DNA of 43,317 bases. Origin: an uncultured Myxococcales bacterium. GTDB lineage: Bacteria; Myxococcota_A; UBA9042. Under the pieces are notes generated by a model that saw only the letters and a program-made list of their open reading frames with translations, made no database searches and had not been told where the DNA came from. A program made the position numbers and the translations under genes. Below are positions 35,891 to 43,317 of this stretch, in pieces. The stretch is taken from NCBI GenBank assembly GCA_937910235.1, contig CALENB010000354.1, positions 1 through 43,317 on the forward strand, in the 5' to 3' direction. Every line of letters starts with the position of its first letter. The first letter of the stretch is position 1.

Positions 35891-37558
35891 ATGTTCCTGC
35901 GATCATCCGCCCCCAACGCGATCTTGACCCTGACCTTCACCGCCATCCTCGCGAGCCTCGCGCTCGGCGGATGCGGCACCGACACAGGCAACACGGGCAC
36001 CGGCGGCAACCTGCTCCCTGACGCAAACGGCACCGTCGACTCCGGCGGCGCCGCGGGCGACACGGGCGCGGTCGGCACAGATAGCGGCGCGACGGGCGCT
36101 GACACCGGCGCCGCAACGGGCGATACCGGCGCGGCGACAACCGACGGGGCCGTCGTCACGACCGACGCAACCACCAGCGCTGATTCGACCGTCGTGACCG
36201 ACGCCGGCACAAGCCCGGACGCGGGCACGAGCAGCGACGCCGCCGTCACTCAGGACGCCGGCAGCGGCTCGGACGCGACCAAGCCCGACGGCACCAGCGG
36301 CGGCGGTTCATGCGCGGCCGGTGACTGCAAGTATGTGAGCGGCAACAGCTGCCAGTGCGACTCCTACTGCGAATCCGCCGGTGATTGCTGCGCCGACTAC
36401 GCAAAATACTGCAAGAAGCCCGACTGCAAGACGGACACCGACTGCGACGACAAGAACGCCTGCACCAAAGACACCTGCGAGGGCGCCACCACCTGCAAAC
36501 ACGAGCCGACCAATGAGGCTGGCGCGTGCGACGATGGCCGCGTCTGCTCGGACGACGACAAGTGCACCAAGGGCGCCTGCAAGGGCACCAACAAGCCGAC
36601 GGACTCCCCCTGCGACGACGACAAGGTCTGCACGGAGGGCGATAAGTGCAGCAGCCTCGGCAACTGCTACGGCGTGTCAAAAGACTGCGACGACGGCAAG
36701 CCCTGCACCACCGACAGCTGCGACGCCAAGACGGGCACGTGTGGTCACGAGGTGAAGAAAGACACCTCATACTGCAGCGACGACAACCCCTGCACATCGG
36801 ACACGACGTGCAAGGCCGGCACCTGCAGCGGCCCGCAGAACGCGTGCGACGACGACAACCCCTGTACGATGGACTCGTGCACCAAGAAGACGACGTACAG
36901 CAAGGAGTGCAAGAACGCCGCGATGGCCGCTGGCGCCGCCTGTGACGACGGCGACCCGTGCACCGCCGGCGACGCCTGCGCCGACGGCAAGTGCGCTTCG
37001 AAGCCGTCGGGCAAGTGCAAGGACGCCCTCCAGGACAGCTTCGCCTGTGGCAGCAACGGTAGCTGGGTGTTTGCGCCCGCCTCCGACGACGCCAAGAAGG
37101 TCGTGGGTTGGGGCATCGACGACACCCCCGCTGCGCCGGTGGCGCCGTCGCCCAAATGTTCGCTGAACTTCAACAACGGCACGGATTTTGACGCGAAAGA
37201 CGCCGCTGGCAAGTCGATCGCGGCGAAGGGCACCGCCACGAGCGCCGAGATCGACCTCAGCACCGCCGCCGGCGCCAAGATGACCTACCAGTCGTATTTT
37301 CACACCGAGACGTCGAGCTTGGGGGATTGGTTCTATGTCGAGGTGTCTGTCGATGACTTCAAGTCGACCGCCAAGAGCTGGAAGCTGACCAAGAACAACG
37401 CTGACTTGAAGAAGTGGGTCACCGGCAGCCACGATCTCACCCCGTGGGCCGGCAAGAAGATCAAGCTTCGTTTCCGCTTCGATTCGGGCGACACGATCAC
37501 CAACACCGGCGCTGGCTGGTTTGTCGATGACCTCAAGGTCGAGATGGTGCCGAAGTAG
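35891..37558 (+). CDS. Cys-rich lipoprotein with somatomedin-B-like domain
   Basis: A 555-residue lipoprotein. The signal peptide from the ATG at 35891 ends in a lipobox LALGGC, then a Gly/Thr/Asp/Ala linker of about 110 residues. Near residues 138-173 lies a 37-residue segment with eight Cys in the spacing of the animal somatomedin B domain (SCQCDSYCESAGDCCADYAK and the flanking Cys). About seven Cys-rich repeats follow (for example CDDKNACTKDTCEG, CDDGKPCTTDSCD, CDDDNPCTMDSCTK), as in the Dictyostelium/myxobacterial CTDC type. The C-terminal 170 residues look like a jelly-roll or MAM-like beta domain (TMTYQSYFHTETSSLGDW-type, GAGWFVDDLKVEM). It is probably surface-exposed and disulphide-rich, perhaps for binding. 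It ends 10 bp before the peroxidase gene. Confidence 0.8.
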   Translation: MFLRSSAPNAILTLTFTAILASLALGGCGTDTGNTGTGGNLLPDANGTVDSGGAAGDTGAVGTDSGATGADTGAATGDTGAATTDGAVVTTDATTSADSTVVTDAGTSPDAGTSSDAAVTQDAGSGSDATKPDGTSGGGSCAAGDCKYVSGNSCQCDSYCESAGDCCADYAKYCKKPDCKTDTDCDDKNACTKDTCEGATTCKHEPTNEAGACDDGRVCSDDDKCTKGACKGTNKPTDSPCDDDKVCTEGDKCSSLGNCYGVSKDCDDGKPCTTDSCDAKTGTCGHEVKKDTSYCSDDNPCTSDTTCKAGTCSGPQNACDDDNPCTMDSCTKKTTYSKECKNAAMAAGAACDDGDPCTAGDACADGKCASKPSGKCKDALQDSFACGSNGSWVFAPASDDAKKVVGWGIDDTPAAPVAPSPKCSLNFNNGTDFDAKDAAGKSIAAKGTATSAEIDLSTAAGAKMTYQSYFHTETSSLGDWFYVEVSVDDFKSTAKSWKLTKNNADLKKWVTGSHDLTPWAGKKIKLRFRFDSGDTITNTGAGWFVDDLKVEMVPK

Positions 37559-37567
37559 CGAGGGACG

Positions 37568-39016
37568 GTGGTCTGTGCGAGTTGCCCAAGCGGTCCGCAG
37601 CACGGTGCAGAGCCGAGCAGCCTACCTGTGCTCGCGTCACGCCTTGACCCACCGCCGATTGCGGTTCACGCCAGCGTCGCGCTGACCGTCAGTGCGCTGT
37701 TCACCGCTGCGCTAGTTCCCGTTGCGCTGATCACCGTTGCGCTGATCACCGTTGCGCTCGGCAGCCTCACGGGCTGCTCAGAGGCACCCGACGCACCATC
37801 GGTTGAATTCTCCGCGGGCGAGCGCGCCGTGCTGTTGAGCCTGTCGCCTGTGCCACCACCGCCAGCGTCGCCGTCGAACCGGTGGGCCGATGATCCGGCG
37901 GCCGCGGCGCTGGGACACGCGCTGTTTTTTGAGCAGCGCTTCAGTCCGACCGGTGAGGTGGCGTGCGCGACGTGCCACAAACCAGAGGCGTGGTTCACCG
38001 ACGATCGGCAGACCGCGAAAGGGTTGGCTGTCACGCCGCGCCACACCCCAACCGTGCTTGGCGCCGCCCACCTCCAGTGGCTGTTTTGGGACGGACGCGC
38101 GGACAGCTTGTGGGCGCAAGCGCTTGGGCCGTTGGAGAACCCCAAGGAGCACGGTACGAACCGTCTCGCGGTGCTCCACGTCATCGCGACGCACCACCAC
38201 AAGGCTTGGGAGGCGGCGTTTGGGCCGTTGCCCGATCTGAGCGATTCGTCGCGATTTCCCCCGAACGCTCGGCCTGTCGCCGACGATGGCGCCCACCCGG
38301 AGGCCATCGCTTGGGCCGCGATGACCGCGACTGATCGGGCGTTGGTCGACGGGTTGTTCGCCAACGTAGGCAAAGCCATCGCCGCCTACGAGCGGTTGCT
38401 GACCCCAGGTGAGGCGCCTTTCGACCGCTTCATCGCCGCAGTTCGGGCCGGCGACGCCGCTGGTGCGGGCCACCTCAGCCTGGCAGCCCAGCGTGGTGCG
38501 CAGCTTTTTGTCAGCAGCGACAACCGCTGCGTCTCGTGTCACGCCGGGCCACGATTCACCACCGACGTGTTCTTCAACATCGGCGTCGGCCAGCCAGCTT
38601 GGTCCTCCGCGCTGGACCGCGGCCGCTACGATGGCGGCTCGATCGTGCTGCAAGACCCGTTCAATTGCCTCGGGTCCCACTCGGACGCCGACGCCCAGGC
38701 CGGCCAGTGCAAACACCTCGGTTTCCTCGATCCCAACGCGTCAGGTACCGTCGCGGCCTTCAAGGTGCCGAGCCTGCGCAACGTGGCCGACACCGCGCCC
38801 TACATGCACGCAGGGCAGTACGCGTCCCTCGACGAGGTCATCGACCATTACAACGACGTTGGCAGCCACCACTCCGCCGCCGGGATCAAGGAGCCGTTCT
38901 TGAAAGACCTAGACCTCACCGCGCGCGATAAGGCCGACTTAGTGGCGTTTTTGCGCAGCCTGAGCGCGCCGGCACCCAGTGGAACGTGGGCCCACGCGCC
39001 GGGGGTCACGCCATGA
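37568..39016 (+). CDS. Diheme cytochrome c peroxidase-like lipoprotein
   Basis: A 482-residue exported diheme protein of the bacterial cytochrome c peroxidase/MauG superfamily. It binds two c-type hemes at CATCHKPE (near 133) and CVSCHAGPRF (near 320), with the family LFFEQRFSPTGEVACATC opening, FWDGRADSLWAQALGPLENP, and the C-terminal PSLRNVADTAPYMHAGQY with its candidate Met/His ligand near 412. Such enzymes reduce peroxide or oxidise protein residues. A long hydrophobic signal containing VALIT repeats ends at LTGC, so it is likely a lipoprotein. GTG 37568 follows the previous stop by 10 bp with AGGG upstream; GTG 37628 would give a more ordinary signal. The stop overlaps the next start as ATGA. 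Confidence 0.82.
   Translation: MVCASCPSGPQHGAEPSSLPVLASRLDPPPIAVHASVALTVSALFTAALVPVALITVALITVALGSLTGCSEAPDAPSVEFSAGERAVLLSLSPVPPPPASPSNRWADDPAAAALGHALFFEQRFSPTGEVACATCHKPEAWFTDDRQTAKGLAVTPRHTPTVLGAAHLQWLFWDGRADSLWAQALGPLENPKEHGTNRLAVLHVIATHHHKAWEAAFGPLPDLSDSSRFPPNARPVADDGAHPEAIAWAAMTATDRALVDGLFANVGKAIAAYERLLTPGEAPFDRFIAAVRAGDAAGAGHLSLAAQRGAQLFVSSDNRCVSCHAGPRFTTDVFFNIGVGQPAWSSALDRGRYDGGSIVLQDPFNCLGSHSDADAQAGQCKHLGFLDPNASGTVAAFKVPSLRNVADTAPYMHAGQYASLDEVIDHYNDVGSHHSAAGIKEPFLKDLDLTARDKADLVAFLRSLSAPAPSGTWAHAPGVTP
37721..37758. repeat. 15-bp tandem repeat in peroxidase signal peptide
   Basis: Two perfect copies of GTTGCGCTGATCACC plus half of a third, encoding VALIT, VALIT, VAL. Two diverged copies appear just upstream. 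They lengthen the hydrophobic core of the signal sequence. Confidence 0.88.
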
Positions 39017-40437
39017 CCAGATCGCGACGAAGCCATCGCGGGGCCTCGGTTTCGCTCGCTCGTCTGCGGTTTGGCGTCGCGCTGGCGGCGACTGTGGCGA
39101 CTGTGGCGACTGTGGCGACTGTGGCGCGCATCGCCCCCGCCGCGGCTCACAGCGCCGTCAACTCCGTGCACAGCGTCGCGTTTGGCGCCGACGGCAGCCG
39201 CGTCATGATCGTCAGCTTTGGTGTCATCCACCGCGCGCCAAACGCAGCGCCGTCCTGGCAGTGCCCCGCGGCGTTTGGTGCGTCGGCGGACGCGTTGAAT
39301 CGGACCGTCACCGCCCACCAGGGCGGCTTCCTTCTGCTCTCAGACGGCGGCGTGCGCCGCTCTAACGACGGTCGCTGCGCCTGGACACCCGAGGTGCTGC
39401 CCAACGGTCTCGCGCTGCAGCTCGCTGCGACCGGAGACGCGCTGTGGCTGCTGCTCGACGACAACGGCACCTCGACGCTGCTGCGACGCCAGATCGCCAC
39501 CTGGGTCCCGACCGCGACGCCCGCAGGTCTCGTGATCGAGGGGGTTCACGCTGGACCCGGGAGCCAGCGGCTATGGCTGGCAGGGCAGCTCGACGGCAAG
39601 GGGGTGGTGGCGCTCAGCGACGACGCCGGGATCACCTGGCGAACGCGCGCGCTGCCGCCGGCGACGTTTGAGCAGACGCGCTTCTCACCGCTGGCGGGCC
39701 ATCCAAGCCAGCCCGACCTGCTGCTCGTGCGGGCCCACTCCGCGCTGAAGGTCGACAGGCTGCTGCGTTCTCTCGATGACGGGGAGACCTGGGCCGAGAT
39801 CCTCGCCCCAAACGCTGGGATCGATGTGTCCGCCGCCGTCTGGCTACCCGGCGCCGCGACTGGAACCCTCCTCGTCGGCGGCGCGTCCGCGGGGATCTGG
39901 CGCAGCGTCGACAGCGGCAGCACGTTCACCAAGATCTCGAACGGGCCCCGCGTCGGCTGCCTCCTTCGCGACGGCAAACGCGCGTACGCCTGCGCCGACG
40001 AGTTCGCTTGGGGCGCGGCGCTGTTGGTGAGCGACGACGACGGCAAGACCTGGGCACCGGACTTCTGCTTTGCCGCGATCACCGGACCGGCCGCCTGCCA
40101 GCCGAGCTGCGCCGCCGGCTGGCCCGCCGTCGTCGCGGCCCACGGCATCCAGACCGGCCACGCCTGCGGCCTCGGCGGCGTCGCCGCGCCTGACAACGAC
40201 GCCGGCAGCGACACCGCCGCCAGCGGCGACGCCGCGCTGGGTGACACGGCCGCCAGCGACCCCGATCAGATCACGGCGGCGCCGAAACCGCTCGTCGCCC
40301 GCGCCCAAAACACCGGCTGCCACAGCGGCGCGTCGCCCGGTCGCGGCCGTCCGTGGTCTGCGCTGCTCGTCGTCGCCACGGTCTACCTGCTGATCCGCCG
40401 CCGTCGCTCGCCCACTATGAGAGGTCCCTGCGCATGA
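39013..40437 (+). CDS. BNR/sortilin-like propeller with C-terminal anchor
   Basis: A 474-residue exported protein. The ATG at 39013 overlaps the peroxidase stop as ATGA. The signal peptide contains four ATV units from a 9-bp repeat and ends near APAAAHS. The body is a beta-propeller with Asp-box turns (SNDGRCAWTP, SDDAGITWRT, SLDDGETWAE, SVDSGSTFTK, SDDDGKTWAP). After a Cys-rich turn and an Asp/Ala linker, the C terminus has TGCHSG, then a hydrophobic helix (WSALLVVATVYLLI) and RRRR. This Cys-helix-Arg order resembles MYXO-CTERM-type sorting signals used for surface anchoring. It sits between the peroxidase and the YtkA-like lipoprotein and is coupled to both. A ligand or substrate-presenting role is inference. 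Confidence 0.8.
   Translation: MTRSRRSHRGASVSLARLRFGVALAATVATVATVATVARIAPAAAHSAVNSVHSVAFGADGSRVMIVSFGVIHRAPNAAPSWQCPAAFGASADALNRTVTAHQGGFLLLSDGGVRRSNDGRCAWTPEVLPNGLALQLAATGDALWLLLDDNGTSTLLRRQIATWVPTATPAGLVIEGVHAGPGSQRLWLAGQLDGKGVVALSDDAGITWRTRALPPATFEQTRFSPLAGHPSQPDLLLVRAHSALKVDRLLRSLDDGETWAEILAPNAGIDVSAAVWLPGAATGTLLVGGASAGIWRSVDSGSTFTKISNGPRVGCLLRDGKRAYACADEFAWGAALLVSDDDGKTWAPDFCFAAITGPAACQPSCAAGWPAVVAAHGIQTGHACGLGGVAAPDNDAGSDTAASGDAALGDTAASDPDQITAAPKPLVARAQNTGCHSGASPGRGRPWSALLVVATVYLLIRRRRSPTMRGPCA
39088..39123. repeat. 9-bp tandem repeat x4 in signal peptide
   Basis: Four perfect copies of GCGACTGTG, encoding Ala-Thr-Val four times inside the hydrophobic core of the propeller signal peptide. 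Confidence 0.95.
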
Positions 40438-40961
40438 ACGCTCGCTTCACCGCCCGCTCCACCGCCTGCTTCACCGCCCGTGCCACACGCTGGTCGGCCG
40501 GATTAGCGGCCCCGTTGCTCGTCTTCGCGCTGATGTCGGGATGCGGTGGCGTCGACGAGGCGACGCCGAGCCCGGACGCTAAGTCCGATCACCAGGCCGC
40601 CGCGCCAGAGACCCGGTTGAGCGGCCCAAGCGTCGCTGGGCGCTACCATGTGACCGTGACCCTCTCGCCCGCCGCGCCCGCAGTGGCGACGTATTTTGAC
40701 CTGCGCGCCGAGGTGTTCGCCGCAGACCTGAGCGCGCCCGTCACGGTCACGGATGTTGTTGTGGACGGCTGGATGCCCATGCACAAACACGGTATGGAGG
40801 GCGTCTCGCCGAAGACGACGCTCAGCGCCAGCCAAGTCGGCGTGATCGAGACGGCGGGGCTGTTTTTCAACATGCCAGGCCAGTGGCAGCTTCGCGTCAA
40901 CATCAAAACCGGCGCCCTTGGCCCGGATACCGCCGTCTTCCCGTTCTTCGTCGGCCCCTAA
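40434..40961 (+). CDS. YtkA-like lipoprotein with Met/His motif
   Basis: A 175-residue lipoprotein. The ATG at 40434 overlaps the propeller stop as ATGA. The signal peptide has a repeated Thr/Ala/Arg n-region (FTARSTACFTARATR) and a lipobox LMSGC. The domain after residue 60 matches the YtkA/FixH-like beta-sandwich (YHVTVTLSPAAPAVATYF, VTVTDVVVDGWMPMHKHGME, FFNMPGQWQLRVNI). The MPMHKHGM segment has Met and His spaced like metal ligands, which suggests copper binding. It is the last of four closely spaced genes with the diheme peroxidase, so copper or heme-related maturation or delivery in the periplasm is plausible, though unproven. Confidence 0.78.
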   Translation: MNARFTARSTACFTARATRWSAGLAAPLLVFALMSGCGGVDEATPSPDAKSDHQAAAPETRLSGPSVAGRYHVTVTLSPAAPAVATYFDLRAEVFAADLSAPVTVTDVVVDGWMPMHKHGMEGVSPKTTLSASQVGVIETAGLFFNMPGQWQLRVNIKTGALGPDTAVFPFFVGP

Positions 40962-40992
40962 ACGCGGCCGCGCTCACCCAGTCAGGAGACCC

Positions 40993-42057
40993 ATGGCACC
41001 GCCATCCAGCTCAGCACCCCCAACCAACGCGACACCTGCGCCCGACCTGGCATCGGCGCTGCAGCTCCCGCATCGCCCGCGTCGCAATCGCAAGTTGCCC
41101 GCGATTCGGGGCTTTGCGCAGGAGACCTGGCTCGCGCCGCAGCACTTCATCTACCCGCTCTTTCTCCACGACGGCGTCGGCAACCTCCCCATCGCCTCGA
41201 TGCCCGGATGTCAGCGGCTCGACATGGACGGCCTGCTCGCTGAGGCCGAGGCGGCGCTTCGTGACGGTGTCGGCGCGGTGGTGTTGTTCCCAGCGACCCC
41301 CGAGCACCTCAAGACCGCGTTCGCCGAGGAGGCCTATAACCCCAACGGCCTAGTGCAGCGGGCGATCCGCGCGCTGAAGTCGCGCGTGCCACAGCTGATC
41401 GTCGTCACCGATGTCGCGCTGGATCCCTATTCGACGGCCGGCCACGACGGCTTGGTCGGGCCCGACGGGCGCGTGTTGAATGATGAGACCGTCGCGGTGC
41501 TCTGCAAGCAGGCCCTGAGCCAAGCAGAGGCGGGCGCCGACATCATCGCACCCTCCGACATGATGGACGGCCGGGTCGCCGCGATCCGCGCCACCCTCGA
41601 CGCGGCCGGCTACACGGATGTCTCGATCCTGAGCTACACCGCCAAGTATGCGTCGGCGTTCTACGGTCCATTTCGAGACGCCCTCGACTCCGCGCCCAAA
41701 GCTGGCGACAAAAAGACCTACCAGATGAACCCCGCCAACGCGCGTGAGGCCATGCGGGAGCTGGCCCTCGACGAGCTCGAGGGCGCGGACATGGTGATGG
41801 TCAAACCGGCCGGCCCGTACCTCGACGTGATCCGTCGCGTGCGCGAGGCGACGTCGCTGCCCGTCGCCGCCTATCAGGTCAGCGGCGAGTACGCGATGTT
41901 GAAGGCGGCTAGCGCCAACGGCTGGCTGGACGAGCGCGCCGTCGTGCTGGAGAGCCTCATGGCGATTCGCCGGGCCGGCGCGGACGTCATCCTGACGTAT
42001 TACGCACGTGAGGCGGCGCGTTGGCTGCGTGAGGATGATTCGCCTCCTGCGGGATGA
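40993..42057 (+). CDS. hemB: Delta-aminolevulinate dehydratase (porphobilinogen synthase)
   Basis: A 354-residue cytosolic enzyme that condenses two 5-aminolevulinates to porphobilinogen in tetrapyrrole synthesis. It has the first Schiff-base Lys region SYTAKYASAFYGPFRDA, the second in ADMVMVKPAGPYLDVI, and IIAPSDMMDGRVAAIR. The metal loop reads TDVALDPYSTAGHDGLVG, with Asp and no Cys triad, so it should be the magnesium/potassium-type rather than the zinc type. The N terminus is about 25 residues of Pro/Ser/Thr-rich extra sequence. The ATG at 40993 has AGGAG upstream; an in-frame region before it overlaps the YtkA gene and is not family sequence. It supplies the heme needed by the neighbouring diheme peroxidase, but no operon link is proven. 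Confidence 0.95.
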   Translation: MAPPSSSAPPTNATPAPDLASALQLPHRPRRNRKLPAIRGFAQETWLAPQHFIYPLFLHDGVGNLPIASMPGCQRLDMDGLLAEAEAALRDGVGAVVLFPATPEHLKTAFAEEAYNPNGLVQRAIRALKSRVPQLIVVTDVALDPYSTAGHDGLVGPDGRVLNDETVAVLCKQALSQAEAGADIIAPSDMMDGRVAAIRATLDAAGYTDVSILSYTAKYASAFYGPFRDALDSAPKAGDKKTYQMNPANAREAMRELALDELEGADMVMVKPAGPYLDVIRRVREATSLPVAAYQVSGEYAMLKAASANGWLDERAVVLESLMAIRRAGADVILTYYAREAARWLREDDSPPAG

Positions 42058-42063
42058 ATCGTC

Positions 42064-42092
42064 TTGACAGCCATGGAGATGAGCGGCATGGT
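42064..42092 (+). promoter_or_regulatory. Promoter candidate for rplU-rpmA
   Basis: A perfect TTGACA at 42064-42069 is followed after 17 bp by CATGGT at 42087-42092, a half match to the -10 element. It lies about 120 bp before rplU, leaving a leader of about 110 nt in which an L21-type control structure could form. Confidence 0.4.
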
Positions 42093-42210
42093 CCGCGCCC
42101 CGTCCTGCCTGCGCAAGACGGCCCGGGCTGAGTCGTCGGCAACTGCCACGCCGACCTCGCACCGGACGCCCCCACCTCACTAACCTCCCGGGGGCATCGA
42201 GGAGAAGAAG

Positions 42211-42528
42211 ATGGCGAACTACGCAATTATCCGTACTGGCGGTAAGCAATACCGTGCCGAGCCGGGCGCACAGCTGACGATCGAGAAGATCGAAGGCGAG
42301 CGCGGCGGCAGTGTTTCGTTCGAGGACGTGCTGTTTGTGCGCGCCGAAGACGCGATTCAGATCGGCGCGCCGCTGTTGGCTGGCGTCATGGTCAGGGCCA
42401 CGATCGTCGAGCAGACGCGCGACAAGAAGGTGCTGATCCACAAGCACAAGAAGCGAAAGAAGTACCGGAAGACCCAGGGTCACCGGCAGTGGATTACGCG
42501 CGTGCGAATCGAAGAGATCGTCGCCTGA
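42211..42528 (+). CDS. rplU: Ribosomal protein L21
   Basis: A 105-residue large-subunit ribosomal protein. It begins MANYAIIRTGGKQYRAEPG and ends HRQWITRVRIEEIVA, with the basic KHKKRKKYRKTQGH loop that contacts 23S rRNA. The length is usual (about 103). GAGGAGAAGAAG precedes the ATG. It is followed by rpmA in the standard order, 99 bp apart. Confidence 0.97.
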   Translation: MANYAIIRTGGKQYRAEPGAQLTIEKIEGERGGSVSFEDVLFVRAEDAIQIGAPLLAGVMVRATIVEQTRDKKVLIHKHKKRKKYRKTQGHRQWITRVRIEEIVA

Positions 42529-42627
42529 TTGGAGCCCTTTCCCGGCTCATAGCACCCAGAAGACAAGAACGGTACCTGCGCGACGCGACCAGCTGATCGC
42601 CCGCCAACCGGGACCGAGGAGAGACAC

Positions 42628-42879
42628 ATGGCTCACAAAAAGGGACAGGGTTCGTCACGGAACGGCCGCGACTCCAACGCCCAACGCCGCGGCATGAAGA
42701 AGTACGGCGGACAGAAGGTGCTCTCGGGCAACATTCTCGTTCGTCAGGTTGGCTCGACCTTCCACGCCGGCCGCAACGTCGGCACCGGCAAGGACTACAC
42801 GCTCTTCGCGATGGCTGAGGGTGTGGTCACTTTCGGCAAGCGCTGCGGCCGCAAGTACATCCACGTCGATCCAAGCTGA
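42628..42879 (+). CDS. rpmA: Ribosomal protein L27
   Basis: An 83-residue ribosomal protein at the peptidyl-transferase centre. It starts [20 protein letters not shown] and continues with [17 protein letters not shown] and the end GRKYIHVDP. It has no Firmicute-type cleavable N-terminal extension. GAGGAGAGA precedes the ATG. The gene usually found next is obgE, but here a different coding start follows after a large hairpin. Confidence 0.97.
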   Translation: MAHKKGQGSSRNGRDSNAQRRGMKKYGGQKVLSGNILVRQVGSTFHAGRNVGTGKDYTLFAMAEGVVTFGKRCGRKYIHVDPS

Positions 42880-42902
42880 TCCTCGTCGAGAGACGCCAGT
42901 CG

Positions 42903-42946
42903 ACCCCTCACGGCGATCGCCTTCATCGGCGGTCGTTGTGGGGGGT
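42903..42946 (+). terminator. Large hairpin after rpmA
   Basis: The arms 42903-42921 (ACCCCTCACGGCGATCGCC) and 42928-42946 (GGCGGTCGTTGTGGGGGGT) pair over all 19 positions, four of them G-T, around a 6-nt loop. It starts 23 bp after the rpmA stop codon. The T-run behind it is poor (TGACTACATTTTG), so it may be a weak or Rho-assisted terminator or an mRNA-stabilising structure. Confidence 0.65.
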
Positions 42947-43149
42947 TGACTACATTTTGCCGCGGTTCGAGCCACGGTTCGATGCAGGCCGTTGCGGGCC
43001 ATGAACCGAGGGTGATCTGCCACTGGAGATGCTGATCCGGCGTTTCGTGGCGTTGTCGGCGCTCTCGATCTATGCTACGCCGAGGGGCATCAAGTACCCC
43101 GTTTGGCTTGCGTCGCGAAGGCTCGACGCGCACTGTCGACGAGGGAGCC

Positions 43150-43317
43150 ATGAGCGAAAGGCGACGCGGAATGGGATTTGGCAACGGTCACCGGAACGAC
43201 CCGGGGCAATCAAACGATTACGATGAGTTTGAAGACGACAACGTCGACGCGACGCGTGCGATGGACGTCTTCGACGACGAGATGCCACCTCCGACGGAGA
43301 TGGTGATGGCGCCAGCG
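43150..43317 (+). CDS. N terminus of an unknown acidic protein (partial)
   Basis: An ATG at 43150 with GAGGGAG just upstream opens a frame that runs to the end of the window (56 codons). It begins MSERRRGMGFGNGHRNDP and becomes acidic (DYDEFEDDNVDATRAMDVFD) and Met/Pro-rich. No family can be named from this part. The clear ribosome binding site and the position after the rpmA hairpin support a real gene; it is not the usual obgE, which starts with a glycine-rich Obg fold. Confidence 0.55.
   Translation, partial: MSERRRGMGFGNGHRNDPGQSNDYDEFEDDNVDATRAMDVFDDEMPPPTEMVMAPA

Noticed and set aside
37568-40961. MbnH/MbnP-type diheme enzyme and partner
   Set aside because: The heme protein has the general peroxidase pattern with LFWDGRADSLWAQALGPLENP-type region, and the small partner is YtkA-like, without the features of MbnP that I know.

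Overview
The window is very GC-rich bacterial chromosome with tight gene packing and no phage, IS, CRISPR, rRNA or tRNA that I can see. It suggests a free-living member of the Myxococcota/Bradymonadota-type (former Deltaproteobacteria) lineage. The evidence is: several lipoproteins with long Asp/Ala/Gly-rich linkers after the lipobox, a Ser/Thr kinase fused to PEGA and ATPase-like domains, Dictyostelium-type Cys-rich repeats, a MYXO-CTERM-like protein tail, and a recA upstream site that fits the myxobacterial LexA consensus as I recall it at 16 of 17 positions. This placement is inference; no marker comparison was possible.

Layout. 0.2-10.7 kb: an MFS permease, a SohB-type S49 protease, a sortilin/BNR-like lipoprotein, an ABC-class predicted ATPase, a YfbK-type VWA protein, a two-TM protein of unknown function and an ankyrin protein. 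11.0-17.2 kb: a large protein with a putative DNA-binding N terminus, a helical-repeat middle, a membrane segment and 15 SDPK heptads; a DUF6884 protein; a TetR regulator coupled to a C45-like amidohydrolase with a helical C-terminal extension; and thymidine kinase. 17.3-22.5 kb: a small unknown protein, a MATE exporter interrupted by a 1-nt frameshift, a duplicated-domain lipoprotein preceded by a cobalamin riboswitch, a membrane desaturase/hydroxylase, and dapF with a repetitive insertion. 22.5-29.4 kb: recA, facing away from a 1165-residue kinase-PEGA-ATPase protein that is coupled to a GNAT acetyltransferase and followed by a lipoprotein. 29.6-35.7 kb: the complete 2-oxoglutarate dehydrogenase operon sucA-sucB-lpdA, whose SucA carries an embedded cyclic-nucleotide-binding domain. 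35.9-41.0 kb: a four-gene envelope operon of a Cys-rich lipoprotein with a somatomedin-B-like domain, a diheme peroxidase, a beta-propeller with a C-terminal anchor, and a YtkA-like Met/His lipoprotein. 41.0-43.3 kb: hemB, rplU, rpmA and the start of another gene.

How genes work together. SucA, SucB and LpdA form one enzyme complex of the TCA cycle; the CNB domain suggests second-messenger control of entry into the complex. The TetR regulator probably autoregulates itself and the hydrolase through repeats at its own start. The diheme peroxidase, propeller and YtkA-like protein overlap by ATGA junctions, so they are probably translated as one envelope redox or copper-related unit. The B12 riboswitch makes the 349-residue lipoprotein a candidate for a B12-responsive surface function.

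A pattern runs across the whole window: at least eleven short tandem repeats with unit lengths of 9, 15, 18 or 21 bp. They lie mainly in linkers, signal peptides or at gene ends, and one sits inside the conserved enzyme DapF. The strongest candidates for something new are the CNB-containing SucA, the riboswitch-lipoprotein pair, the SDPK-repeat protein and the peroxidase-propeller-YtkA module.
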